Of a DNA stretch of 64,000 nucleotides, positions 1-10,522 are shown piece by piece (position 1 is the stretch's first letter; the number at the start of each line of letters is the position of its first letter). The DNA comes from Hexactinellida sp. DTS-2022 (taxonomy: Eukaryota; Porifera; Hexactinellida), in NCBI GenBank assembly GCA_028753945.1, contig JAPNXP010000018.1, forward strand, positions 1,674,001 to 1,738,000. The letters run 5' to 3'. The position numbers and the translations under genes were made by a program. The notes beneath the pieces are model-generated. The model ran no database searches. It was not told where the DNA came from and saw only the letters and a list, made by a program, of their open reading frames with translations.

Positions 1-1437
1 TAACAAGTTAAATCAATATAATTATTACAAGTTGAAACAATGGAATTAGATTTCACAGTTTTACTGAAATTGAAGTGTGAGTAAACAAAGAAATTTCAAC
101 CCCAATTTATGGCAGAAATTGACCCCTTTATTGAAATATTTTTTCTCCCATCAGACGCAGAATTTTATGGCGAATCTAAATGTGAAATAAAATTTTGGGG
201 TTTAGTAAAACAATTTTCAAGTTATGGACCAGACAAATTTTGAAAGGTGTTAAAAATGTGTCCAAAATTTGTTAATCAAAAATCGTAACCCCAGGTGCAA
301 ATTAGACGGTCCCATCGCACCTACATGCCAAGTTTAAGCCCATCAACAATTAAGCTCTGGCCAGGGCACCGTCTACGGAGAAAAAATAAAAATAATAAAA
401 AAATCCAAAATTGCAGCCTGTGCCGACGCATGTTCCTTTGGTGGCACTACATTTTGTTGGTTGTTTATTTATAGTGCCTCCAAAAGAACATTTTGTCGGC
501 GCAGGCTGCAATTTTGGATTTTTTTTCGCCATGTCATCATCACTATGAAGGTGTTAAATTATTTCAAAAAGGTGTTACAGAAGGCATCGACCCTTAGAGT
601 GGTGGAAGTTTCCATTTAGTTCATATAATTTTAGAGATATTCAAGTTTGAGTAGAATATAATAGCTGATGACTCAGCATTTTTTATGTGTGTGTTGGGTC
701 ATCACCCAACATCAACTAACCCATTTTAAATATCGAATTAAAAAAATTGTAAAAGTACATTTTTTTGACGATGTCATAATCACCTCAAGGTGTCAAGACC
801 CACTTGTATAGGTGGTACCTGGCATAAGGACCAATTGATAAATTGAAAGTTTGTTTCTATCTTGTATCATCTCTGAGATTAATGAAATTTAGCTAATTAG
901 TATAAATATTTAATTAATTTATTAATTATTTAACACCATTATTATATACAGCAAAATAAATTAAGTTCAATTATTTGCAATTATTATTAATTTAAATTGA
1001 ATTTCACTATAATATTTGAATTCCACGCACTCGATAACCCCAATAATCTATTTTGAACCATCTCTATACGGTAAACACAGAGCGAATTAATTAGAATTAA
1101 ATATGTCAGTACATTAATTGTGCAAGAATATTCTCGCCGAAATAAATATAATCACTTAATCTGTCGTTGTTGTGGAATGTAAAATCTTAACGGTTCTATC
1201 ATAAACCATCTTTAGTTTAATGCCATTCATTCATTATGTATTGATAATAAATTATATTATTAGTTATTTATTTTAGCAATGTTATCCATGGTTGGTTGAG
1301 TTGAGTCAACAAATTCCTTATATTATATTATTTAATTTAATCAATTGTATAGTAATACTAAAATTAAATAGAAGCCAGCTGGAATTTATAAGTTAAATCA
1401 ATTTAATTATCGCAAGTTGAATCAATAGAGTAAGATT
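1..1437. repeat. Interspersed repeat family R, copy 1
   Basis: Long AT-rich repeat without coding content. Its blocks recur in the same order at 1438-1837, 10520-12870, 15919-17815 and 17816-19090, and inverted at about 23160-23930. Recognisable blocks are a segment around GTAACCCCAGGTGCAAATTAG, a GGCCAGGGCACC box, a hairpin (404-518), a segment with GGGTCATCACCCAACATCAA, and a segment ending in CTCGATAACCCC. Blocks follow each other cyclically, as in a tandemly repeated unit of roughly 1.2-1.4 kb. I cannot assign a transposon class. Confidence 0.6.
404..518. repeat. Hairpin repeat H (perfectible foldback), copy 1
   Basis: Two arms of about 46 bp, starting TCCAAAATTGCAGCCTG and ending with its complement, flank a loop of about 22 nt. 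The same hairpin occurs at 10411-10522, 12385-12499, 16990-17103 and 18179-18293, with a degraded copy near 23836-23922. Arms differ by only a few bases within each copy, so each could form a long stem. Confidence 0.75.
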
Positions 1438-1837
1438 TAACAAGTTAAATCAATATAATTATTACAAGTTGAAACAATGGAATTTGATTTAACAGTTATA
1501 CTGAAACTGAAGTGTGAGTAAACAAAGAAATTTCAACCCCCATTTATGGCAGAAATAGAACTCTTTATTGAAAGTTTTCTTCTCCCATCAGACGCAGAAT
1601 TTTATGGCGAATCCAAATGTGAAATAAAATTTTGGGGTTTAGTAAAACATTTTTTGAGTTATGGACCAGACAAATTTTGAAAGGTGTTAAAGATGTGTCA
1701 AAAATTTGTTAATACAAAATCGTAACCCCAGGTGCAAATTAGACGTCGACTCCGAATCTACATGCCAAGTTTCAGCCCTCTATGTATACAGGTGTGGCCA
1801 GGGCACCTGCTACGGAGAAATAATAATAATATAAATA
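1438..1837. repeat. Repeat family R, copy 2 (partial)
   Basis: Repeats 1-380 with small differences, up to the TACGGAGAAATAATAAT box. Here the hairpin found in copy 1 is replaced by the palindromic minisatellite starting at 1838. Confidence 0.6.
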
Positions 1838-2517
1838 AAGGCAGTGATTCTAATACTGGGCCACTATACTATAGTATAGTCGGCACAGTAATAAAGGCAG
1901 TGATTCCAATACTGGGCCACTATACTATAGTATAGTCGGCACAGTAAAAATAATAAAGGCAGTGATTCCAATACTGGGCCACTATACTATAGTATAGTCG
2001 GCACAGTAATAAAGGCATTGAGATTAGAACTGGGCCACTATACTATAGTATAGTCGGCACAGTAAAAATAAAAATAAAGGCAGTGATTCCAATACTGGGC
2101 CACTATACTATAGTATAGTCGGCAGTGACTCGGCACAGTAAAAAGGCAGTGATTCCAATACTGGGCCACTATACTATAGTATAGTCGGCACAGTAAAAAT
2201 AATAATAAAGGCAGTGATTCCAATACTGGGCCACTATACTATAGTATAGTCGGCACAGTAATAATAATGGCAGTGATTCCAATACTGGGCCACTATACTA
2301 TAGTATAGTCGGCACAGTAATAATATACCAAGGCAGTGATTCCAATACTGGGCCACTATACTATAGTATAGTCGGCACAGTAATAATAATAATAACTAAC
2401 CAAAGCACTAAGATTAGAACTGGGCCACTATGCTATAGTATAGTCGGCACAGTAATAATATACCAAAGCACTAAGACCAATACTGGGCCACTATACTATA
2501 GTATAGTCGGCACAGTA
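1838..2517. repeat. Palindromic minisatellite P, 11 copies
   Basis: Eleven units of about 50-65 bp. Each holds an ACTGGGCC segment, the perfect 18-bp palindrome ACTATACTATAGTATAGT (one copy has TGC for TAC), and CGGCACAGTAA, separated by AT-rich spacers. The 5' segment has two versions (GCAGTGATTCCAATACTGG and AAGATTAGAACTGG). A second array lies at 19090-19525 and a lone degenerate unit at 49199-49262. Open frames across the array are accidental. Confidence 0.9.
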
Positions 2518-5140
2518 AAAATATAACAACAACGACAACAAATTAGTAGTTTGCAGATATTTCATTTGTTATTGTTTACATTATCAATTAAACATATTTT
2601 CACACATTTAATAGACATTTCCACCGTCATGAGTTCATAACTAAAGTAAGAAATTATATCACACATTTCAGGCTTATGCAACTCCAAGTTCGTTCCTATT
2701 TAAACTAACACTAAACTAATCCAAACACATTAACACAGTATCAATAGCCAGACAGTATATAATGCAATATTAATCAATGGAATAGAGGTGTCAGGAGTCG
2801 ACCGTCTCGGGTGGCTCTGTTGTCACAGTGGTTGGAGCAATAGGACAGGTTTGTGTCGTGGTTGTTGGGACGGACGGACATGTTGGTGAGGTGTGTGGCA
2901 CAAAGGTGGCATAACCTTTGGTGTCGGTTAGGAACTGGCCCTGAGTTGCTAGAACGAGATTATCGTAGGTAACTCTTCCCAGAGAGCGGGAGAATACTAC
3001 TCCCTCTCCCTCGCAGACACACATATGGCTATCAGCTGTGTCCCGACAGTAGGACCCTCTCGGGCACTGCACTGACCGGTTAAAGCAGTCATAAGACAGC
3101 TCTTTGGTGCAATTGATGTACAGAGCGGGGTTCGTAGTCCGTATCTCTCTGAGCTCTAGGGGAGACTGGCATCTGGGAGACAATAAATATATTCCGTGTT
3201 TATGCTTTGCAACAGACATCCATTGTAAGGTGCAGTCACAATGGAATCTGTTATTATATAAGTAAATAAATCTAATTCCAGTCAAATGCTCGAATACTCG
3301 GCTAGATAGTGTAGTGATGGGATTGCTATATAAATAAATACTTGTGAGAAGTGGAATATCCTTAAAGGTATCAGGTGGTATTGATGCTATTTGATTGTTA
3401 TTCAAACGCAAATCAAGTAGACTTCCCAATTGAGTGAAGTTAGATCTTTTAAGTACAGAAATACGGTTTACATGTAACCGCAGATACTTCAATTATGTGT
3501 AGTTTGTGAATGCATCATCAGAGAATGAACTTATTGTGTTATTCCAAAAGTTAAGATAGGTCAGCTGATACAACGAGGGAGTTTCCTTTAGGAATTCTAA
3601 GCTGGTTAACCCAGCTTGGTATATTCGTAATACTTTAAGTCTCACAAGAGGAGAGATTATGCTAACTGCGTTTGGTAGTGGCATTAAATGAATGTATAAT
3701 TCAGTGAGTGCAGTGAGACCTGAGAATGCATTGTGAGCAACGGTTGTTATTTCCAGAGGGTATAGATAGAGATATTCCAGCTTAGATAATCCACTAACTT
3801 GATAGTATCTTAGTTTCCTTGAGCCTGAGAGAACTATGTAATCGGAAATGGCAACATATGTGAGGTGTGGGTTTAGATGTGAGAATGAAGGGAAGTAATG
3901 GAAAGCTACGTTTTGTAAATCGAGGTATTTCAAATTCGGGATAGAGTAAACAATTGCAGATGAAACCATTACCACATTCCAATAGTATTTCATTTCAAGT
4001 CTTGTTATTTGAGGGAACACACGAAAAGCATTAACTTCTAGCTTATAATCATCTAAATCAGAACCTACACGAATCCTAGTGACAGTATTGGTGACATTAA
4101 TAGCTAGTCTTACTATATTCCAGTTACTGATATTCAACCCATTTAGTTGTGAGGTTCTTACAGCAATGTCACAAATATAATTGTTCCCATCATCATTCAG
4201 GTAGCAGTATTGCTCCAAAGGGCGATAGGACTCCACAGAGCAATCCATCCGACATGTAGCGTTAACAACACACTTGTAAATAAACAACAAACAAACAAAC
4301 AACAACAAACTCTTAACCAAACTCATCTTTCTTTTGATATCACTCAAATACAAACAAATTTATACAAATCAACTGTGTATACAATCATTTATACTAATAT
4401 GCTGTATAGTATGTGTCTATTGTATTTGTGTGTATCTGTAATATGATATTGTTCCATTAATAGACACAGCGTTAAGTTATGAGGGAAATACAATACAATT
4501 CCCTATACGTATACTTATGCACTGTCCTATGTACTTTTCAAGATCTCCTCGAAGTAAACAATCAGTGGCGCCCACATAGGTATTTCTGTGTACTCACTCG
4601 GATGAAATCTAGCAGACTCCAAACTTCGGGACTTTTGACCAAATAGCGTTCAGTGAGGGCAAAGCCCTATACACCTATGGGGACAAGTATGCCCCCCCGG
4701 CCCCCCCTGGAAATAATTGTGACCTGGAGGCCCTCAAATCCCATTTCTACCACTCTCAGATAAATATTTCTGTCAAATGGCTTTGTAAATCTATCGTCAC
4801 TTCACGCATGTACTACCATTGCAACAATATTCTTGTTTTTCCTAAGAAATATTCAACGAAGTTACAAATGAGACCAACTGATCACTTGATATTATTAATT
4901 AACCTTCAGATACAGCATATTTATATAACTAGGTATCTCATATATACAGTCAACTCCCGTTATAACGAACTGTAAGATACATGTGTACAGTGGTCAAGGG
5001 GTAATATTCTAGAAAGGGTGAAATGTAGTGGACGCATATAAACAATTTGAAATCCAATAATTAGAAACAATATACGTACACTGAACTTTTGTAGCAATTC
5101 GTAAATGGCGACATCCAGTGCAGATCACTCTGTTAGGATT
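2517..5140. repeat. Tandem segmental duplication, unit A of LRR cluster
   Basis: About 2.6 kb running from an (AAC)n stretch through one LRR gene copy and its upstream flank to GTTAGGATTAAAAATA. The same order of sequence is repeated at 5141-7795 (unit B) and 7796-10411 (unit C). The upstream flank (about 4570-5140) carries a G/C-tract segment and a half-element starting CAGTCAACTCCCGTTATAAC, both shared by all units, so these insertions predate the duplication. Confidence 0.85.
2791..4326 (-). pseudogene. LRR-LRRCT-EGF secreted protein, copy 1, one premature stop
   Basis: The paralogue at 8077-9678 has the same layout: signal peptide (MSLVKSLLLFVCLLFIY), Cys-rich N-cap, LRRs, LRRCT, EGF-like module and Thr/Pro tail. 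The reading frame is continuous except for a single in-frame TAA at 3493-3495, where the intact copy has GAA (Y-T-E-L-K becomes Y-T-stop-L-K). The EGF module has also lost its sixth cysteine (SLGRVTYDNL against SLGRCVNYENL). The Thr/Pro tail has one fewer repeat unit than copy 2. I place the start at the Met before SLVK because that is the only Met shared by all three copies; a Met nine codons upstream (4353) is also in frame. It is probably a young pseudogene, but a polymorphic stop or a shorter product ending inside the LRRs is possible. Confidence 0.75.
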
Positions 5141-7795
5141 AAAAATATAACAACAACAACAACAAATTAGTTGTTTGCAGATATTTCAATTGTTGTTGTT
5201 TACATTATGAATTAAACACATTTTACACGCATTTAATAATACATTTCCACCACCATAACTAAAGAAAGAAAATTATATCACACAATTCAGACATATACAA
5301 CTTCTAAATTAGTCCCTATTTAAACTAACACTAAACTAATCCAAACACATTAACACAGTATCAAAAGCCAGATAGTATATAATGGAAATATTAATCAATG
5401 GAATAGAGGTGTTAGGAGTCGACCGTCTCGGGTGGCTCTGTTGTCACAGTGGTTGGAGCAATAGGACAGGTTTGTGTCGTGGTTGTTGGACAAATGGTAT
5501 AGGTTTGTGTCGTGGTTGTTGGGACGGACGGACATGTTGGTGAGGTGTGTGGCACAAAGGTGGCATAACCTTTGGTGTTGGTTATGAACTGTCCTTGAGC
5601 CGCTAGAATGAGATCCTCGTAGTTAACACATCTTCCCAGAGAGCTAGAGAATACTACTCCCTCTCCCTCGCAGACACATATATGGCTATCAGTTGTGTCC
5701 CGACAGTAGGACCCTCTCGGACACTGCACTGACCGGTTAAAGCAGTCATAGGACAGTTCTCTGGTGCAATTGATGTATAGAGCGGGGTCCGTAGTAGGTC
5801 TCTCTTTGAGCTCTGGGGGAGACTGGCATCTGGAAGAGGAGATATCTATTCTGTGTTTATACCTTACAACAGACATCCATTGTATGGCGCAGTCACATTG
5901 GAACCTGTTGCCGTATAAGTAAATAAGTCTAATCCCAGACAGATGTTCGAATACTCGGCTAGATATAGTAGTGATAAGATTGGCCTGTAAATAAATACCT
6001 ATGAGAAGTGGCATATCCTTAAAGGTGTCAAGTGGTACTGATTTTATCTGATTGTTATGCAAACGCAAATACTCTACACTTCCCAATTGAGTGAAGTTAG
6101 ATCTTTTAATAACAGAAATACGGTTTGATTGTAGCCCCAAAGTCTTTAGTTCTGTGTAGTTTGTGAATGCATCATCTGAGAATGAACGTATTTTGTTATC
6201 CTCAAAGATAAGAATAGTCAGCTGATACAACGAGGGAGTTTGCTTTAGAAATTCTATGCTGGTTAACTCGCAGTTTATTATTCGTAAAGCTTTAAGTCTC
6301 ACAAGAGGAGAAAGTATGCTAACTGGGTTTGTTAGTCGCAGTATATGAATCTCTAATACAGTGAGTGCAGTGAGACCTGAGAATGCATTGTGGCAACGGT
6401 AGTTCTATCCACAGGGAGTAGAGAGAGATATTCCAGCTTAGATAATCCACTAACTTGATAGCTTCTTAGTTTCCTTGAGCCTGAGAGAACTCTGTAATCG
6501 GAAATGACAGCATATGTGAGGTGTGGGTTTATATTTGAGAATGAAGGAAAGTAATGGAAAGCTACGTTTTGTAAATCGAGGTATTTCAAATTCGGGATAG
6601 AGTAAACAATTGCAGATGAAACCATTACCACATTCCAATAGTATTTCATTTCAAGTCTTGTTATTTGAGGGAACACACGAAAAGCATTAACTTCTAGCTT
6701 ATAATCATCTAAATCAGAACCTACACGAATCCTAGTGACAGTATTGGTGACATTAATAGCTAGTCTTACTATATTCCAGTTACTGATATTCAACCCATTT
6801 AGTTGTGAGGTTCTTACAGCAATGTCACAAATATAATTGTTCCCATCATCATTCAGGTAGCAGTATTGCTCCAAAGGGCGATAGGACTCCACAGAGCAAT
6901 CCATCCGACATGTAGCGTTAACAACACACTTGTAAATAAACAACAAACAAACAAACAACAACAAACTCTTAACCAAACTCATTTTTATCTTGATATCACT
7001 CAAATACAAACAAATTTATATAAATCAACTGAATACACTCATTTTATACTAATATGCTGTATAGTATGTGTCTATTGTATTTGTGTGTATCTGTAATAAG
7101 ATATCGTTTCATTAATAGACACAGCATAAGATATTAGGGAAATACAATACAATTCCCTATACGTATACTTATGCACTGTCCAATGTACTTTTCAAGATGT
7201 CCTCGAAGTAAACAATCAGTGGCGCCCACATAGGTATTTCTGTGGACGCACTCGGATGAAATCTAGCAAACTCCCAACTTCGGGACTTTTGACCAAATAG
7301 CGTTCAGTGAGGGCAAAGCCCTATACACCTATGGGGACAAGTATGCCCCCCCGGCCCCCCCTGGAAATAATTGTGACCTGGAGGCCCTCAAACCCCATTT
7401 CTACCACTCTCAGATAAATATTTCTGTCAAATGGCTTTGTAAATCGATCGTAAATTCACGCATGTACTACCATTGCAACAATATTCTTGTTTTCCTCTGA
7501 ATTATTCAACGAGGTTACAAATGAGAGCAACTTATCACTTGATATTATGAACTAGCCTTCAGATACAGCATATTTATATAACTAGCTATCTACATATATA
7601 CAGTCAACTCCCGTTATAACGAACTGTAAAATACATGTGTACAGTGGTTAAGGGGTAATATTCTAGAAGGGGTGAAATGTAGTGGACGCTTATAAACAAT
7701 TTGAAAATCCAATAATTTGAAACAATATACGTACACTGAACTTTTGTACCAATTCGTAATTGCCAACATCCAGTGCAGATCACTCTGTTAGGATT
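5141..7795. repeat. Tandem segmental duplication, unit B
   Basis: Second unit of the triple tandem. Its gene 5' half (about 6450-7009) is almost identical to unit A, closer than either is to unit C, which suggests either the latest duplication or gene conversion between A and B. Confidence 0.85.
5412..6982 (-). pseudogene. LRR-LRRCT-EGF secreted protein, copy 2, frameshifted
   Basis: The N-terminal part (to about 6393) matches copy 1 nearly residue for residue: signal peptide, N-cap and early LRRs. Around 6390-6396 one base is missing relative to copies 1 and 3 (GTGGCAACGG against GTGAGCAACGG), which ends that frame at 6353. The rest of the gene (remaining LRRs, LRRCT with CDCAIQW, EGF-like module with all six cysteines, Thr/Pro tail with two PTTTTQT units) stays open in the shifted frame down to the stop at 5412. 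A single frameshift in an otherwise undamaged gene implies recent loss or an allele-specific error. Confidence 0.75.
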
Positions 7796-10411
7796 AAAAA
7801 TAAAACAACAACAACAACAACAACAACAACAAATTAGTAATTGTAGACATTTTATTTGTTATTACTTACATTATCAATTAAACATTCTTCTCACACATTT
7901 AATAATACATTTCCACCACCATAACTAAAGAAAGAAATTATATCACACAATTCAGGCAGATACAACTTCTAAATTAGTCCCTATTTAAACTAACACTAAA
8001 CTAATCCAAACGCATTAACACAGTATCAAAAGCCAGACAGTATATAATGGCAATATTAATCAATGGAATAGAGGTGTCAGGAGTCGACCGTCTCGGGTGG
8101 CTCTGTTGTCACAGAAGTTGGAGCAATGCGGGAGGTTTGTGTCGTGGTAGTTGGACAAATGGGACAAGTTTGTGTCGTGGTAGTTGGACAAATGGGACAG
8201 GTTTGTGACGTGGTAGTTGGGACGGTCGGACATGTTGGTGAGGTTTGTGGCACAAAGGTGGCATGACCTTTGGTGTCGGTTAGGAACTGTCCATGAGCTT
8301 CCTGAATGAGATTCTCGTAGTTAACGCATCTTCCCAGAGAGCGGGAGAATACTACTCCCTCTCCCTCGCAGACACACGTATGGCTGTCTGCTGTGTCCCG
8401 ACAGTAGGACCCTCTCGGACACTGCGCAGTTCTGTTAAAACAGTCATAGGACAGCTCTCTGGTGCAATTAGTGTACAGAGCGGAGTTCGTAGCCAGTCTC
8501 TCTCTGAGCTCTGAGGGAGACTGGCAACTGGGAGCGTCGAAACGTATTCCATATTCCTGTTTTACAACAGACAGCCATTGTAAGGTGCAGTCACAATGCA
8601 ATCTGTTATTATTTAAAAAAATAGATCTAATCCCAGTCAGATGCTCGAACACTCTGCTAGATAGAGTAGTGATGTGATTGGAAGTTATAGAAATATGTGT
8701 GAGAAGTGGCATATCCTTGAAGGTGTCAGGTGGTACTGATGTTATTTGATTGCTAGACAAATTCAAAACTTCGAGACTTCCCAATTGAAAGTTAAATCTT
8801 TCAATGACAGAAATACGGTTGAAATGTAGCCACAAATACTTCAGTTCTGTGTAGTTTGTGAATACATCATCAGATAATGAACTTATTGTGTTATTCCAAA
8901 AGTTAAGATAGGTCAGCTGATACAGCGAGGGAGTTTGCTTTAGGAATTCTATGCTGGTTAACCCAGCTTGGTATATTCGTAATGATTTAAGTCTCACAAG
9001 AGGAGAGAGTAAGCTAACTGGATTTGTTAGTCGCATTGAAGAAATGTATAATTCAGTGAGTGCAGTGAGACCTGAGAATGCATTGTGTGTAACGGTTGTT
9101 GTATCCACAGGGAGTAGAGAGAAATATTCCAGCTTAGATAATCCACTAACATGATAGCTTCTTAGTTTCCTTGAGCCTGAGAGAACTATGTAATCGGAAA
9201 TGGCAACATATGTGAGGTGTGGGTTTAGATGTGAGAACGAAGGGAAGTAATGGAAAGCTACGTTTTCTATATCGAGGTATTTCAAATTCGGAATAGAGTA
9301 AACTATTGCAGATGAAACTATTATCACATTCCAATTGTAGTTCATTTCAAGTCTTGTTATTTGAGGCAACGCACGGAAAGTATTAACTTCTAGCTTATAA
9401 CTATCCAACTGAGATACTATTCGAACCAGAGTGACAATATTAGTGACATTAATAGCTAGCCTTACTTTATTCCAGTTACTGTTAGTCAACCCATTCAGTT
9501 GTGAGGTTGTTACAACAAAGATACAATACTCAGAATTCCCATCATCATTCAGGTAGCAGTACGGCTCCAAAGGACGATAGGACTCCACAGAGCAATCCAT
9601 CCGACATGTAGCGTTAACAACACACTTGTAAATAAACAACAAACAAACAAACAACAACAAACTCTTAACCAAATTCATCTTACTTCAAAATATCACTTAG
9701 CTACAAACAAATTTATATAAATCAACTGTGTATACAATCATTTATACTAATATGCTGTATAGTATGTGTCTATTAGATTTGTGTGTATCTGTAATATGAT
9801 ATTGTTCCATTAATAGACACAGCGTTAAGTTATGAGGGAAATACAATACAATTCCCTAATACGTATACTTATGCACTGTCCTATGTACTTTTCAAGATCT
9901 CCTCGAAGTAAACAATCAGTGGCGCCCACATAGGTATTTCTGTGGACGCACTCGGATGAAATCTAGCAAACTCCCAACTTCGGGACTTTTGACCAAATAG
10001 CGTTCAGTGAGGGCAAAGCCCTGTACACCTATGGGGACAGGTATACCCCCCCTGGAAATAATTGTGACCTGGAGGCCCTCAAATCCCATTTCTATCACTA
10101 TCAGATAAATATTTATGTCAAATGGCTTTGTAAATCGATCGTCACTTCACGCTTGTACCATAATTGCAATAATATTCTTGTTTTTCCTCTGAAATATTCA
10201 ACGAAGTTACAAATGAGACCAACTTATCATTTGATATTATGAATTAGCCTTCAGATACAGCACATTTATATAACTAGCTATCTACATATATACAGTCAAC
10301 TCCCGTTATAACGAACTGTAAAATACATGTGTACAGTGGTCAAAGGGTAATATTCTAGAAGGGCGAAATGTAGTGGACACAAGTAAACAATTTGAAGACC
10401 AATAATTAGAA
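7796..10411. repeat. Tandem segmental duplication, unit C
   Basis: Third unit, holding the only open LRR gene. Its far end is cut at about 10411, where the H hairpin replaces the sequence that continues in units A and B (AACAATATACGTACACTG). Confidence 0.85.
8077..9678 (-). CDS. Secreted LRR-LRRCT-EGF protein, copy 3 (open)
   Basis: Intronless 533-residue ORF. Seen in order: signal peptide (residues 1-23, hydrophobic LLLFVCLLFIY); Cys-rich N-terminal segment (24-55); about ten LRRs (60-345), the last five canonical (for example LEVLNLSSNQITSVP); an LRRCT cap (NRLHCDCTLQW...C...NC); a six-cysteine EGF-like module (C-F, QC, YC, TC, C, RC); and a Thr/Pro tail with three copies of a PTTTTQTCPIC-like unit. 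No transmembrane helix or GPI signal is evident, so the product is probably secreted. LRRCT-capped LRR ectodomains bind ligands in many animal recognition proteins; the ligand here is unknown. It has one codon fewer than its paralogues in one LRR (NFQLGS against NFTQLGS). The domain calls are firm, the function is not. Confidence 0.88.
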   Translation of the reverse strand: MNLVKSLLLFVCLLFIYKCVVNATCRMDCSVESYRPLEPYCYLNDDGNSEYCIFVVTTSQLNGLTNSNWNKVRLAINVTNIVTLVRIVSQLDSYKLEVNTFRALPQITRLEMNYNWNVIIVSSAIVYSIPNLKYLDIENVAFHYFPSFSHLNPHLTYVAISDYIVLSGSRKLRSYHVSGLSKLEYFSLLPVDTTTVTHNAFSGLTALTELYISSMRLTNPVSLLSPLVRLKSLRIYQAGLTSIEFLKQTPSLYQLTYLNFWNNTISSLSDDVFTNYTELKYLWLHFNRISVIERFNFQLGSLEVLNLSSNQITSVPPDTFKDMPLLTHISITSNHITTLSSRVFEHLTGIRSIFLNNNRLHCDCTLQWLSVVKQEYGIRFDAPSCQSPSELRERLATNSALYTNCTRELSYDCFNRTAQCPRGSYCRDTADSHTCVCEGEGVVFSRSLGRCVNYENLIQEAHGQFLTDTKGHATFVPQTSPTCPTVPTTTSQTCPICPTTTTQTCPICPTTTTQTSRIAPTSVTTEPPETVDS

Positions 10412-10522
10412 AAAATTGCAGCCTGTGCCGACGCATGTTCCTTTGGTGGCAGTATATTTTGTAGGTGGTTTATAGATAGTGCCTCCAAAGAAACATGCTG
10501 TCGGCGCAGTCTGCAATTTGGG
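10411..10522. repeat. Hairpin repeat H, copy 2
   Basis: Same stem-loop as 404-518. It sits at the truncated end of LRR unit C and is followed by R-family sequence. Confidence 0.7.

Noticed and set aside
1732-2223. Open frames across the palindromic minisatellite (both strands)
   Set aside because: They consist of translated repeat units (YYSIVAQYWNHCL) and have no domain or conservation.
1838-2517. CRISPR-like array
   Set aside because: Spacers are short, AT-rich and largely repeated; the genome is eukaryotic and the units are head-to-tail minisatellites.
8293-9334. Plus- and minus-strand frames overlapping LRR copy 3
   Set aside because: Shadows of the 533-residue frame; similar shadows occur in copies 1 and 2.
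8077-9678. Homology to lamprey variable lymphocyte receptors
   Set aside because: LRR-LRRCT architecture is shared by many secreted LRR proteins; the EGF module and lack of an assembly cassette argue against a VLR.
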